The translations under genes were made by a program, and so were the position numbers. DNA of 16,603 nt from SZUA-229 sp041589175 (lineage in GTDB: Bacteria > Pseudomonadota > Gammaproteobacteria > SZUA-229): contig JBFHWF010000054.1 in NCBI GenBank assembly GCA_041589175.1, positions 1 through 16,603 of the forward strand, given 5' to 3'. The notes beneath the pieces are model-generated. The model was not told the origin of the DNA. It worked only from the letters and a program-made list of their open reading frames with translations, and searched no databases. Positions 7,255 to 16,306 of the stretch are shown one piece after another (within the stretch, counting starts at the first letter, position 1; every line of letters starts with the position of its first letter).

Positions 7255-7278
7255 TGCGGTTAAGACGGTTATTCCCTA

Positions 7279-10128
7279 ATGATGCACGAGATTCAAATAC
7301 GCGGCGCCCGTACCCATAACCTGAAGAATATCGACCTCGATATCCCCCGCGACAAGCTGGTGGTAATCACCGGGCTGTCCGGTTCGGGTAAGTCCTCACT
7401 GGCTTTCGACACCATCTTTGCCGAGGGACAGCGTCGCTACGTGGAGTCCCTGTCTGCCTATGCCCGCCAGTTCCTGTCGATGATGGAAAAGCCGGATATG
7501 GACCATATCGAGGGCCTGTCACCAGCAATCTCCATCGAGCAGAAAACCACTTCCCATAACCCGCGTTCAACCGTGGGCACCGTCACCGAAATTTACGACT
7601 ACCTGCGCCTGCTATTTGCCCGTGCGGGTACGCCTCGCTGTCCAACCCATGACATAACCCTGGCAGCACAGACCGTGTCACAGATGGTCGACCACGTGCT
7701 GGAACTGCCGGAGAATACAAAACTGATGCTACTGGCCCCGGTCATCCAGGATCGCAAGGGCGAACACCGGGAACTGCTGGATGATCTCAAGCGCCAGGGC
7801 TTTATCCGTGCCCGCATTGACGGCAAGGTGATCGAGCTGGACGAGGCGCCCGAGCTGGAAAAGAACTACAAACACACCATCGAGGTCGTGGTCGACCGCT
7901 TCAAGGTGCGCGAAGATCTCAATCTGCGACTAGCCGAATCCTTTGAAACCGCCCTCAACCTGACCGATGGTATCGCCCGTGTCGCCTACATGGATGACGA
8001 TGCTGAAGACATCGTATTCTCATCCCGCTTTGCCTGCCCGGAATGTGGCTATAGCCTGAGCGAACTGGAACCAAGGCTATTTTCCTTTAATAACCCGGCA
8101 GGTGCCTGTGGTGACTGTGATGGACTTGGACAGATCCAGCACATCGACCCGGAGCTGGTGGTCAGCAACCCCACATTAAGCCTGCCCGGTGGTGCGGTGC
8201 GTGGCTGGGATCGACGCAATGCCTGGTACAACGGCATGCTGGAAAGTCTGGAAGAGCATTACGGCTTCGATCTCGATCTCCCCTTCAAGGAACTACCAGA
8301 AGATATTCAGCAGATCATCCTCTACGGCAGTGGTGATGAGGATATCGAGTTCAGCTACCCGTCTGCCAAGGGTGGACTGAAAACCCGCGTACACCCCTTC
8401 GAAGGCATCATTCCCAATATGCAACGCCGTTTCCGCGAAACCGAGTCATCGGCGGTGCGCGAGGAGATGACCAAGTACTTTACCGACCAGCCCTGCCCCA
8501 GCTGCCAGGGTACGCGACTTAACCAGGGGGCACGCCACGTATTCATCGGTGAGCAGACGCTGCCGGATATCACCAGCCTGTCGATCTTCGATTGTCATAC
8601 CTTCTTCGATAGCATGCAACTGGAGGGCCACAAGGGTGAAATTGCCGAGAAGATCATCAAGGAAATCTCCGCCCGCCTGCAGTTCCTGGTGAACGTGGGC
8701 CTCAACTACCTGTCGCTGGACCGTAGCTCAGACACTCTGTCGGGTGGTGAAGCCCAGCGCATACGCCTGGCCAGCCAGATCGGTGCCGGACTCGTTGGCG
8801 TGATGTATATACTCGACGAACCCTCCATTGGCCTTCACCAGCGTGATAATGACCGCCTGCTATCCACACTGACTCACCTGCGCGACCTGGGTAACACGGT
8901 GATTGTGGTCGAGCACGATGAAGACGCGATTCTCAGTGCAGACCACGTCATCGACATTGGCCCTGGTGCAGGCGTCCACGGCGGCAATGTCGTGGCCTCG
9001 GGCACACCATCTCAGATTATGAAAAACCCTGCATCTCTCACCGGCCAGTACCTGGCGGGAAAACGCGAGATTCATATCCCGGACGAGCGAGTCGCACACA
9101 GCGGACAGGTGTTGACGATCAAGGGTGCCTGCAGCAACAACCTGAAACACGTTGATGTTGATATACCCGTTGGCCTGATGACCTGCGTCACCGGGGTATC
9201 CGGTTCAGGTAAGTCGACCCTGATTAATGACACCCTATATAAGATCCTGGCACGGGAGATCAACGGTTCCTCGCTGGTACCTGCCAGCTATAAGAGCGTG
9301 GAAGGGCTGAAGCAGTTTGATAAGGTGGTGGATATCGACCAGGCACCGATCGGTCGCACACCGCGTTCGAACCCGGCGACCTATACCGGCCTGTTCACGC
9401 CGATACGCGAGCTATTTGCCGGCACCCAGGAAGCCCGCTCAAGGGGCTACAAACCCGGTCGCTTTAGCTTTAACGTGAAGGGTGGACGCTGTGAAGCCTG
9501 CCAGGGTGATGGCGTAATCAAGGTTGAGATGCACTTCCTGCCAGACATCTACGTACCCTGCGACGTCTGCAAGGGCAAGCGCTATAACCGAGAAACCCTG
9601 GACATCAAGTACAAGGGCAAGAACATTCATGAAGTGCTGGAGATGACCATAGAGGATGCACTGGATTTCTTCCACGCGGTACCCGCGATTCATCGCAAGC
9701 TACAGACCCTGATGGATGTTGGCCTGTCTTATATCACCCTCGGCCAACGTGCGACTACGCTATCGGGTGGTGAAGCGCAACGTATCAAACTGGCTCGTGA
9801 GCTCTCCAAGCGGGATACCGGAAACACTATCTATATTCTGGATGAACCCACAACCGGGCTACACTTTCACGATGTTGAGCAACTATTATCAGTACTGGTC
9901 CGGCTACGCGACCACGGAAATACCATCGTCATTATTGAGCATAATCTTGATATTATAAAAACAGCCGACTGGATTATTGATCTGGGCCCAGAAGGTGGCT
10001 CCGGCGGTGGTCAGATTATCGCTGAAGGTACGCCCGAAGACGTCAGCCAGAATCCTGACTCCTTCACTGGACACTATCTCAGGAAAATACTCGATAAAAA
10101 AGCTGCTCTGAAGAAAACAGCCAGTTAA
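7279..10128 (+). CDS. uvrA: Excinuclease ABC subunit A
   Basis: UvrA is the damage-sensing ATPase of nucleotide excision repair; it dimerises, loads UvrB on lesions and acts on DNA in the cytosol. The 949-residue product has both ABC modules. Module 1 has Walker A GLSGSGKSS (K38), signature LSGGEAQRIRLAS and Walker B ending ILDEPSIGLH (D513, E514). Module 2 has GVSGSGKST (K645), LSGGEAQRIKLAREL and ILDEPTTGLH (D855, E856). Zinc-binding cysteine pairs occur in CPECGY...CGDC and again in CEAC...CDVC, the second being the known functional finger. Two adjacent ATGs (7279, 7282) are possible; the second matches the E. coli N-terminus better. No strong ribosome binding site precedes either. It is divergent from the MFS-ssb unit and more GC-rich than the two genes that follow. 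Confidence 0.99.
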   Translation: MMHEIQIRGARTHNLKNIDLDIPRDKLVVITGLSGSGKSSLAFDTIFAEGQRRYVESLSAYARQFLSMMEKPDMDHIEGLSPAISIEQKTTSHNPRSTVGTVTEIYDYLRLLFARAGTPRCPTHDITLAAQTVSQMVDHVLELPENTKLMLLAPVIQDRKGEHRELLDDLKRQGFIRARIDGKVIELDEAPELEKNYKHTIEVVVDRFKVREDLNLRLAESFETALNLTDGIARVAYMDDDAEDIVFSSRFACPECGYSLSELEPRLFSFNNPAGACGDCDGLGQIQHIDPELVVSNPTLSLPGGAVRGWDRRNAWYNGMLESLEEHYGFDLDLPFKELPEDIQQIILYGSGDEDIEFSYPSAKGGLKTRVHPFEGIIPNMQRRFRETESSAVREEMTKYFTDQPCPSCQGTRLNQGARHVFIGEQTLPDITSLSIFDCHTFFDSMQLEGHKGEIAEKIIKEISARLQFLVNVGLNYLSLDRSSDTLSGGEAQRIRLASQIGAGLVGVMYILDEPSIGLHQRDNDRLLSTLTHLRDLGNTVIVVEHDEDAILSADHVIDIGPGAGVHGGNVVASGTPSQIMKNPASLTGQYLAGKREIHIPDERVAHSGQVLTIKGACSNNLKHVDVDIPVGLMTCVTGVSGSGKSTLINDTLYKILAREINGSSLVPASYKSVEGLKQFDKVVDIDQAPIGRTPRSNPATYTGLFTPIRELFAGTQEARSRGYKPGRFSFNVKGGRCEACQGDGVIKVEMHFLPDIYVPCDVCKGKRYNRETLDIKYKGKNIHEVLEMTIEDALDFFHAVPAIHRKLQTLMDVGLSYITLGQRATTLSGGEAQRIKLARELSKRDTGNTIYILDEPTTGLHFHDVEQLLSVLVRLRDHGNTIVIIEHNLDIIKTADWIIDLGPEGGSGGGQIIAEGTPEDVSQNPDSFTGHYLRKILDKKAALKKTAS

Positions 10129-10140
10129 TTTGCAAGCGAA

Positions 10141-10146
10141 AGGAGG
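10141..10146 (+). promoter_or_regulatory. Strong ribosome binding site of the lipoprotein gene
   Basis: AGGAGG is a perfect anti-16S match, five bases before the ATG at 10152. It fixes the start of this otherwise unknown gene and shows that it is a real, translated frame. Confidence 0.75.
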
Positions 10147-10151
10147 CCTGC

Positions 10152-10712
10152 ATGCCACATAGACCAACCCTGTTTGTTCTTATCAGCATCGCCAGTCTCT
10201 CTAGCTGCCAGTCCTGGCTGGAGCCATCGCGGGTTACCACCACAGACTCCTATCTTTTCAGTGTTCCTGGTGGGTCACACATTGAACTTTTAAAACCCGT
10301 AACCATTCCGGCTGAGCAGGCACGTGTTTATATCCAGAACGGTAACCTCTATTTACAGCAAATGGATGTTAACCAGTACACACCATACTGTGAGTTTGAG
10401 TTATACGACCTGAGCCCTCAGCCACGTACGATTCAACCGGATACATTTATCATCAAACAGGTTCTCGATGAAATGTACACGTCCACATACAGAAGCCAGC
10501 ACTTACAAACGGTTACCGTTAACTTTAGCCCGATGCTCACAGCATACAGCACAAGCTATTATTTACAGTCACTGCAACAGCCAGCTGTCTATCGACTTAG
10601 TTGCCTCTACTGGTCGGATGTAAGCTCTGACAGTTTTCCAACTTACAACGAAATAACTCGTACACTAGATGGCCTCTTTCGCTTCAAACTCAAACACACA
10701 GCTCCTATCTAG
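10152..10712 (+). CDS. Predicted lipoprotein of unknown function
   Basis: I do not recognise a named family. The 186-residue product begins with a short signal sequence and a lipobox LSSC, predicting cleavage before Cys19 and lipid attachment. The next residues are Gln-Ser, with no Asp at +2, so outer-membrane sorting is expected. The mature part is about 168 residues, with no further membrane segment, and rich in Tyr, Gln, Ser and Thr. Two cysteines (80 and 151) could form a periplasmic disulfide. It starts 23 nt after uvrA, behind a perfect ribosome binding site, so it may be read from the uvrA transcript. No terminator was seen between it and the kinase gene 67 nt downstream. Its base composition is more AT-rich than uvrA. 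Confidence 0.85.
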   Translation: MPHRPTLFVLISIASLSSCQSWLEPSRVTTTDSYLFSVPGGSHIELLKPVTIPAEQARVYIQNGNLYLQQMDVNQYTPYCEFELYDLSPQPRTIQPDTFIIKQVLDEMYTSTYRSQHLQTVTVNFSPMLTAYSTSYYLQSLQQPAVYRLSCLYWSDVSSDSFPTYNEITRTLDGLFRFKLKHTAPI

Positions 10713-10779
10713 TATTATTCCAGCCACAAAAATATTTATTGTCTACAATCAGTAAGATAACAAGAACACATGAGCCAAT

Positions 10780-13602
10780 ATGAAGCTACGTAACCAGATA
10801 CTGACAATTCTAATATTCTGTGGCCTGATACCGCTCGCCGCAGCCTTTATATATGCGATCTGGTACAGCACCAGCACAACTGAAAACCTTACATTAGAGG
10901 CGGCTGAACAACGCCTCAAACTCGCATCAGCGAAAATCGCAGACTATTTTAATCAGCGGCTCACTGAGGTTGAAATCCTTGCGATGGACCCCAGGGTCAG
11001 AAGCATGCAATTTAAGGAAATGCGCCCATATCTCATAGATGCACTGAATCACAAGAAACCCCACTATGAAAAATTTATTGTGGGTCACATCGATGGAACA
11101 TTCAATAATACGGCCGGCGGCAACCCTTATCAGGCAATGTTACGAACATTCAATGATAAATCCCCCGATGCTGAACCCAAAAGCATACGTAACCGTGACT
11201 ACTGGAAATTCACCGTTGGGGATAATTTACTTAGCCAGAAAAAACGTTATATTTCAAACCCCATGATTTCCTACACAACAGATGTTAAACAGGTTGTTGT
11301 CAGCAGCTCCATTCACAGCAATACAGGTGAACTCGTTGGCCTATTAGGCGGCGCATTACCCTGGAACAATATTCTGTCAGTAATGCGGCAACACCGTAAT
11401 GAGTTTGAAAAACACTTCTCAGGCCTTGCGCGATTAGCCCTGATTAGCAGAGACGGAACATACTGGTATCACTGGGATAACAACAAGGTCATACACTTTG
11501 CACGCGACAACAACGGCAATTACATCCTTGATAAAAATAACGAGAAGCAGACTATTAAAACCAGTCTTTTCAACGTTGAGCAGGCCGAGATACGGCGCGC
11601 CGCAAAAGACATCATGGAAAGCCAGGTCCATCTTATAAAAACCGAAGAACAAAAACAGCCGCATTATAATATTTTCACGCCCATTGGTGATACCGGCTAT
11701 CTACTTCAGCTAAGCATACCTGAAAGTATACTGAAATCATCCACGTTTAATCTTCTCTATACGCTAACTGGAATTTTTGTTCTGACAACAGTGATTTCTT
11801 TATCCTTAGCTATTATTTTTTCCGGCATACTGACCCGACCACTCATATCATTCACCTCCAAAGTAGAACAATTAGACACTGACAAACTACAACCTATATC
11901 TCAAACCAGCAGAACAATCGAATTTAACAACCTGTTTAAGTCTTTTAATCAGCTAATCAAGACACTGCTACTTCGTGATAATTCGCTCAATCAGAGCGAA
12001 GAACGATTTGCGCTTGCCATGAAAGGCGCCAATGATGGCTTATGGGACTGGGATATAAAAAACAACAATGTTTATTTATCGCCAAGATGGAAAGAGATCA
12101 TTGGCTACGCTGACCATGAGTTAGCAGATACTATTGATACGTGGGCAAAGACCATTATAAAGGAAGACTACGATCGCTTAATTAAATGCATAGAAGATTA
12201 CAAAGCAGGCTCAAGCACATCTCTTAGATGTGAAATCAGGATGAAACATAAAAATGGAAATATCATTCATGTTTTAAATCGAGGTTTTCTGATACGCGGA
12301 ATAAATGACGAGCCTGTACGCATGGTTGGCACTCACATTGACATTAGCGAACAGAAAAGACATGAACAGCAACTCAAAGAACTCAATAATGATCTCGAAA
12401 ATCGTGTTACAGAACGAACCAACGAACTAATTAAATTAAACACTGCCTTAACAGAAGCTAAAAACAGCGCAGAACAAGCTAATCAGGCAAAAAGTTATTT
12501 CCTGGCTAATATGAGCCATGACATTCGCACTCCAATGCATGGGATAGTCGGCTTAACAGAACTATTGCACCGAACTGATCTCGATGAAACACAACTAGAT
12601 TATGTCGATAAACTTAAGTCTTCAACCAAGACACTACTATTTATTCTGAATGATATTCTGGATTTCTCCAAGATAGAAGCCGGCAAGCTTGACCTTGAGA
12701 ATACAGGCTTCGGCATACATGAGCTAATTGAAGGAATCGTCAGTATATACAATGTCCAGGCCCATGAAAAAGGCATAAAACTTATCGTTAATATCGATAG
12801 AAGAACGCCAGCATATGTTATTGGTGACTCAGTAAGGTTAAACCAGATATTATCTAATCTAACGAACAATGCGATCAAGTTCACTGAAAATGGATCTATA
12901 ACTCTGTTTGTATGCCCAGCCAACAAGAAAAACTACATCAATTTTACCGTACAGGATAGCGGAATAGGCATAAGCCCTGATGACCAGAAAAGGCTTTTCC
13001 AGTCATATATTCAAATTGATGGTGCAACACCAAAAACACAGGGCAGCACAGGACTAGGCCTGTCAATTTGTAAGAATCTGGTTGAAATAATGCAGGGAGA
13101 AATTTCCGTGACTAGTCAACCAGGGGTTGGTAGCAGCTTCAGTTTTTATGTTTATCTCCCAGAAGACACTGACTATATCAAAACGAGCAATTCAAAAATC
13201 AGTGAACACCCCAGCAATAGAAAATCAGAAATTCTTAAAGGCAAACTGGTGCTAATTGCCGAAGATGTCCTCGTTAACCAGTTAATCGCAAAAGAGTTTT
13301 TTAGTCAGGCAGGCATGCTGGTGGAAGTTGTCAGCAATGGGCTTGAAGCGATAGAAAAAGCATCTAATAAACAGTATGACCTGATCATCATGGATGTGGA
13401 AATGCCAGAGCTTAATGGCTATGAAGCGACTCGAGAAATTCGTAAGCTCGATAATTATTCAGACACACCCATTATTGCCATGACAGCAAATGTCATGGAT
13501 GTAGATAGAAAACTCTGTTTAGCTGCTGGCATGAATGGTCACATTGCTAAACCTCTGGATACAGATAATGTCATTAGTGAGATCGAATCTTATTTCACAT
13601 AA
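10780..13602 (+). CDS. Membrane-bound hybrid sensor histidine kinase
   Basis: A 940-residue inner-membrane sensor kinase with its own receiver. It has a membrane helix at about 7-29 and a periplasmic region at about 30-322 that looks like a double Cache ligand-binding domain (RNRDYWKF, then a VSSSIHS...GLLGGALPW segment). A second helix (about 325-350) is followed by a HAMP-like region and a PAS/PAC domain (about 405-523, from SEERFALAMKGANDGLWDWD). A coiled coil (about 523-570) leads to HisKA with the phospho-acceptor H580 in NMSHDIRTP. The HATPase domain has N697, DSGIGI (726-731) and GSTGLG (755-760). The C-terminal receiver (about 821-940) has E828-D829, phospho-acceptor D872, T902 and K924. 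All catalytic residues are present, so it should autophosphorylate and pass phosphate internally. There is no HPt domain, output domain or neighbouring response regulator, so its target is elsewhere. The ligand is unknown. The ATG at 10780 has only a weak ribosome binding site; an AT-rich stretch with TACAAT (10744-10749) may hold a promoter. Confidence 0.95.
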   Translation: MKLRNQILTILIFCGLIPLAAAFIYAIWYSTSTTENLTLEAAEQRLKLASAKIADYFNQRLTEVEILAMDPRVRSMQFKEMRPYLIDALNHKKPHYEKFIVGHIDGTFNNTAGGNPYQAMLRTFNDKSPDAEPKSIRNRDYWKFTVGDNLLSQKKRYISNPMISYTTDVKQVVVSSSIHSNTGELVGLLGGALPWNNILSVMRQHRNEFEKHFSGLARLALISRDGTYWYHWDNNKVIHFARDNNGNYILDKNNEKQTIKTSLFNVEQAEIRRAAKDIMESQVHLIKTEEQKQPHYNIFTPIGDTGYLLQLSIPESILKSSTFNLLYTLTGIFVLTTVISLSLAIIFSGILTRPLISFTSKVEQLDTDKLQPISQTSRTIEFNNLFKSFNQLIKTLLLRDNSLNQSEERFALAMKGANDGLWDWDIKNNNVYLSPRWKEIIGYADHELADTIDTWAKTIIKEDYDRLIKCIEDYKAGSSTSLRCEIRMKHKNGNIIHVLNRGFLIRGINDEPVRMVGTHIDISEQKRHEQQLKELNNDLENRVTERTNELIKLNTALTEAKNSAEQANQAKSYFLANMSHDIRTPMHGIVGLTELLHRTDLDETQLDYVDKLKSSTKTLLFILNDILDFSKIEAGKLDLENTGFGIHELIEGIVSIYNVQAHEKGIKLIVNIDRRTPAYVIGDSVRLNQILSNLTNNAIKFTENGSITLFVCPANKKNYINFTVQDSGIGISPDDQKRLFQSYIQIDGATPKTQGSTGLGLSICKNLVEIMQGEISVTSQPGVGSSFSFYVYLPEDTDYIKTSNSKISEHPSNRKSEILKGKLVLIAEDVLVNQLIAKEFFSQAGMLVEVVSNGLEAIEKASNKQYDLIIMDVEMPELNGYEATREIRKLDNYSDTPIIAMTANVMDVDRKLCLAAGMNGHIAKPLDTDNVISEIESYFT

Positions 13603-13707
13603 CCCATAAACTGTCTTATGGCTTTTCACTTAAAGGGCAACAGCGAAAACACTCGCATCGTTTTTATGACTGTGAGCATATTTGACCTGGTACTTATGAA
13701 TACACAC

Positions 13708-13742
13708 AAAAAAGCCCTGATCGAATAAGATCAGGGCTTTTT
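13708..13742. terminator. Bidirectional terminator between kinase and alpha operon
   Basis: GCCCTGATC (13714-13722), a 6-base loop and GATCAGGGC (13729-13737) form a perfect 9-bp stem, flanked by AAAAAA on the left and TTTTT on the right. It therefore works as a T-tailed terminator on both strands: for the kinase (106 bases past its stop) and for rplQ (60 bases past its stop). The rest of 13603-13801 shows no gene; a weaker inverted repeat, TGCCTG/CAGGCA (13748-13753 and 13768-13773), lies on the rplQ side. Confidence 0.88.
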
Positions 13743-13801
13743 ATAATTGCCTGGCAGTTTCTAAAAGCAGGCAGCGTATGCTGTATTTGATTTATCAGCT
13801 A

Positions 13802-14194
13802 TTATTCTGCTTCAACAGCTGCATCAAGTGATGTGTCTGGACGATCAACTAATTCAACATATGCCATAGGTGCAGCATCACCCGCACGGAAACCACATTT
13901 CATAATACGCAAATAACCACCAGGGCGATCTTTATAGCGTGGTGCCAGTTCAGCAAAAAGTTTGCCTACCATTTGCTTGTCACGCATACGGTTGAACGCC
14001 AGACGACGATTTGCAACACTGTCTTCTTTAGCAAGAGTGATAAGAGGTTCTGCAACACGACGCAGCTCTTTTGCTTTAGGCAGTGTAGTCTTGATTAACT
14101 CATGTTCGAACAGTGAGTTAGCCATATTCTGGAACATAGCCTTGCGATGGCTGCTGTTACGATTGAGTTGACGACCTGATTTACGATGACGCAT
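13802..14194 (-). CDS. rplQ: 50S ribosomal protein L17
   Basis: A large-subunit ribosomal protein near the exit-tunnel region and the last gene of the alpha operon. The 130-residue product starts MRHRKSGRQLNR and carries the family stretches HRKAMFQNMANSL, TTLPKAKELRRVAEPLIT and GGYLRIMK; the C-terminal dozen or so residues are an acidic tail. The length is close to the E. coli protein (127). It starts 45 nt after the rpoA stop, with an AAGGT ribosome binding site eight bases before the ATG. Confidence 0.98.
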   Translation of the reverse strand: MRHRKSGRQLNRNSSHRKAMFQNMANSLFEHELIKTTLPKAKELRRVAEPLITLAKEDSVANRRLAFNRMRDKQMVGKLFAELAPRYKDRPGGYLRIMKCGFRAGDAAPMAYVELVDRPDTSLDAAVEAE

Positions 14195-14239
14195 GATCTT
14201 TTACCTTAAACAGATTCCTGGTTACTAAGCCTCAGCTTA

Positions 14240-15235
14240 TTAACTCGCTTGTTTTTCACGAATAGACGCAGGCGGCCAGTTTTCCAGGCGCGCACCTAGT
14301 GACAACCCATGAGATGCCAGTACGTCTTTAATTTCAGTTAGTGACTTCTTACCCAGGTTAGGGGTCTTCAGCAGCTCAACCTCTGTGCGCTGAATCAGGT
14401 CACCAATGTAGTATATATTTTCTGCCTTGAGACAGTTTGCTGAACGAACCGTAAGCTCCAGATCATCGACTGGACGAAGCAGGATTGGATCGATTTCTTC
14501 TTCCTCTTCCTTCGCTTCAGCTTCTTCAATGCTCTGAAGATTCACAAATGCAGCCAGCTGTTTCTGTAACAGTGTTGCCGCTGTACGAATCGTTTCTTCT
14601 GGATCAACCGTGCCGTTTGTTTCAACATCAAGAATCAGTTTATCCAGGTTAGTACGCTGTTCAACTCGCGCACTCTCCACGGTGTATGCTACACGCAGGA
14701 TTGGGCTGAATGAAGCATCAATAGATAGAGCTCCAATTGAAGATGACTCAGCTGATTCTGATTTACGCATCGTTGCTGGCTGATAACCACGACCCTTACC
14801 AACTTTGATCGTCATATTCAGGTCAACTTTACCTGTAATATTTGCGATCACGTGATCAGGGTTAACAATTTCAACATCGTGATCAGTAGATATATCGCCT
14901 GCTGTCACCACACCTGGGCCTGACTTTTTCAGCGTTAGCATAGCTTCAGTACGCTCATGCATTCTGATCGCTACACCTTTCAGGTTCAGCAAAATTTCAA
15001 GCACATCTTCCTGTACACCTTCGATTGAGCTGTACTCGTGCAGAACACCGTCGATTTCAGCTTCGATAATTGCTGCACCTTCAATAGAAGAAAGCAGGAT
15101 ACGACGTAGTGCATTACCCAGTGTATGACCAAAGCCTCTTTCCAGTGGCTCGAGCACTATCTTCGCATGTGTATCACTATAAGCGTGTACATCAATATTA
15201 CGAGGTGTAAGAAGTTCTTCAGATTTGCCTGACAT
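14240..15235 (-). CDS. rpoA: DNA-directed RNA polymerase alpha subunit
   Basis: Alpha dimerises through its N-terminal domain to scaffold RNA polymerase assembly, and its C-terminal domain contacts UP elements and activators. The product is 331 residues (E. coli 329). The N-terminal domain (about 1-235) includes LERGFGHTLGNALRRILLSS, the dimer and beta-contact segment. A markedly acidic linker (about 236-250, with five consecutive Glu) is followed by the C-terminal domain (about 250-331). There the DNA-contacting residues known from E. coli are kept: R264, N267, C268, G295, K297, S298. It lies between rpsD (15-nt gap) and rplQ, as expected for the alpha operon. Confidence 0.99.
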   Translation of the reverse strand: MSGKSEELLTPRNIDVHAYSDTHAKIVLEPLERGFGHTLGNALRRILLSSIEGAAIIEAEIDGVLHEYSSIEGVQEDVLEILLNLKGVAIRMHERTEAMLTLKKSGPGVVTAGDISTDHDVEIVNPDHVIANITGKVDLNMTIKVGKGRGYQPATMRKSESAESSSIGALSIDASFSPILRVAYTVESARVEQRTNLDKLILDVETNGTVDPEETIRTAATLLQKQLAAFVNLQSIEEAEAKEEEEEIDPILLRPVDDLELTVRSANCLKAENIYYIGDLIQRTEVELLKTPNLGKKSLTEIKDVLASHGLSLGARLENWPPASIREKQAS

Positions 15236-15250
15236 TCGGTTAGGTATCCT

Positions 15251-15871
15251 TTACTTGGAGTACAATTCAACAACCAGCTGTTCGTTGATATCAGCTGACA
15301 GATCACTACGCTCAGGAACAGATTTGAATACCGCTTCCATCTTGTTCTCATCCAGCTCGATCCAGCCTGCGATACCGCGCTGTTTAGCTAACTGAAGTGA
15401 GTCCTGGATACGTGTCTGCTTCTTGGCTTTCTCACGAATCGAGATCTTGTCATTTGCCTTAACAACATATGAAGGAATATTTACGATCTGGTCATTAACC
15501 ATGATTGCCTTATGGCTAACAAGCTGACGCGCTTCATTGCGAGTCGTACCGAAACCACTACGATAAACAACATTATCAAGACGTGTTTCAAGGTTTTGCA
15601 GCAGGTTTTCACCTGTAGAGCCTTTCTTAGACGCTGCTTTCTTGAAGTAGTTAGCAAACTGCTTCTCTAAAACACCGTAAATACGACGTAATTTCTGCTT
15701 TTCACGTAACTGAAGACCGTAGTCTGTCAGTCGACCACGAGCAGCGCCATGCTGACCAGGTTTCTGTTCCAGCTTACATTTGCTATCCAGTGCGCGAATG
15801 CCTGATTTATGTTCAAGATCAACGCCTTCACGACGGCTTAGCTTACACTTAGGACCTAAATAACGAGCCAC
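15251..15871 (-). CDS. rpsD: 30S ribosomal protein S4
   Basis: A primary 16S rRNA-binding protein that starts small-subunit assembly and, in E. coli, is the translational repressor of the alpha operon. The 206-residue product equals the E. coli length. It starts MARYLGPKCKLSRREG and holds the S4 RNA-binding domain at about 95-155 (RLDNVVYRSGFG, ARQLVSHKAIMVN), ending in ERSDLSADINEQLVVELYSK. Cys9 and Cys31 are present but the four-cysteine zinc knuckle is not, so this is the zinc-free form. The repressor target, upstream of rpsM, lies outside the window. Confidence 0.99.
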   Translation of the reverse strand: MARYLGPKCKLSRREGVDLEHKSGIRALDSKCKLEQKPGQHGAARGRLTDYGLQLREKQKLRRIYGVLEKQFANYFKKAASKKGSTGENLLQNLETRLDNVVYRSGFGTTRNEARQLVSHKAIMVNDQIVNIPSYVVKANDKISIREKAKKQTRIQDSLQLAKQRGIAGWIELDENKMEAVFKSVPERSDLSADINEQLVVELYSK

Positions 15872-15886
15872 AACTATTCTCCAGCC

Positions 15887-16270
15887 TTATACACGGCGTC
15901 GCTTGGGAGGGCGACAACCATTGTGTGGAATTGGGGTAATATCACTAATGTTAGTAATCTTAAAACCCGCATTATTCAAAGAACGCACGGCAGACTCACG
16001 GCCTGGACCTGGGCCCTTGACTAATACTTCAAGGTTTTTAACACCGTAATCTTTCGCACGGGTACCGGCACGCTCAGCCGCAACCTGTGCAGCGAATGGT
16101 GTGCTCTTACGTGAACCGCGGAATCCTGAACCACCTGCAGTAGCCCAGCTCAGTGTGTTACCCTGACGATCTGAAATGGTCACAATGGTGTTATTAAATG
16201 ACGCATAGATATGCGCAACACCATCAGTGATCGTGCGTTTAACTTTCTTTTTAGCTGTCGGTTTAGCCAT
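15887..16270 (-). CDS. rpsK: 30S ribosomal protein S11
   Basis: A small-subunit platform protein near the mRNA exit and E site. The 127-residue product starts with a lysine-rich MAKPTAKKKVKR tail, followed by the conserved core (AHIYASFNNTIVTI, ATAGGSGFRGSRKSTPFAAQ, VKGPGPGRESAVRSL). It ends in the invariant HNGCRPPKRRRV, whose Asn-Gly is the site that forms isoaspartate in E. coli S11. It lies 36 nt after rpsM and 15 nt before rpsD. Confidence 0.98.
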   Translation of the reverse strand: MAKPTAKKKVKRTITDGVAHIYASFNNTIVTISDRQGNTLSWATAGGSGFRGSRKSTPFAAQVAAERAGTRAKDYGVKNLEVLVKGPGPGRESAVRSLNNAGFKITNISDITPIPHNGCRPPKRRRV

Positions 16271-16306
16271 TACTTTTACCTAAATAACGGGTTTTCAGGC
16301 CCGATT

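Noticed and set aside
13603..13801. Small RNA or attachment site between the kinase and rplQ
   Set aside because: Only a bidirectional terminator and a weak inverted repeat are visible; no promoter, tRNA-like fold or direct repeats were seen.
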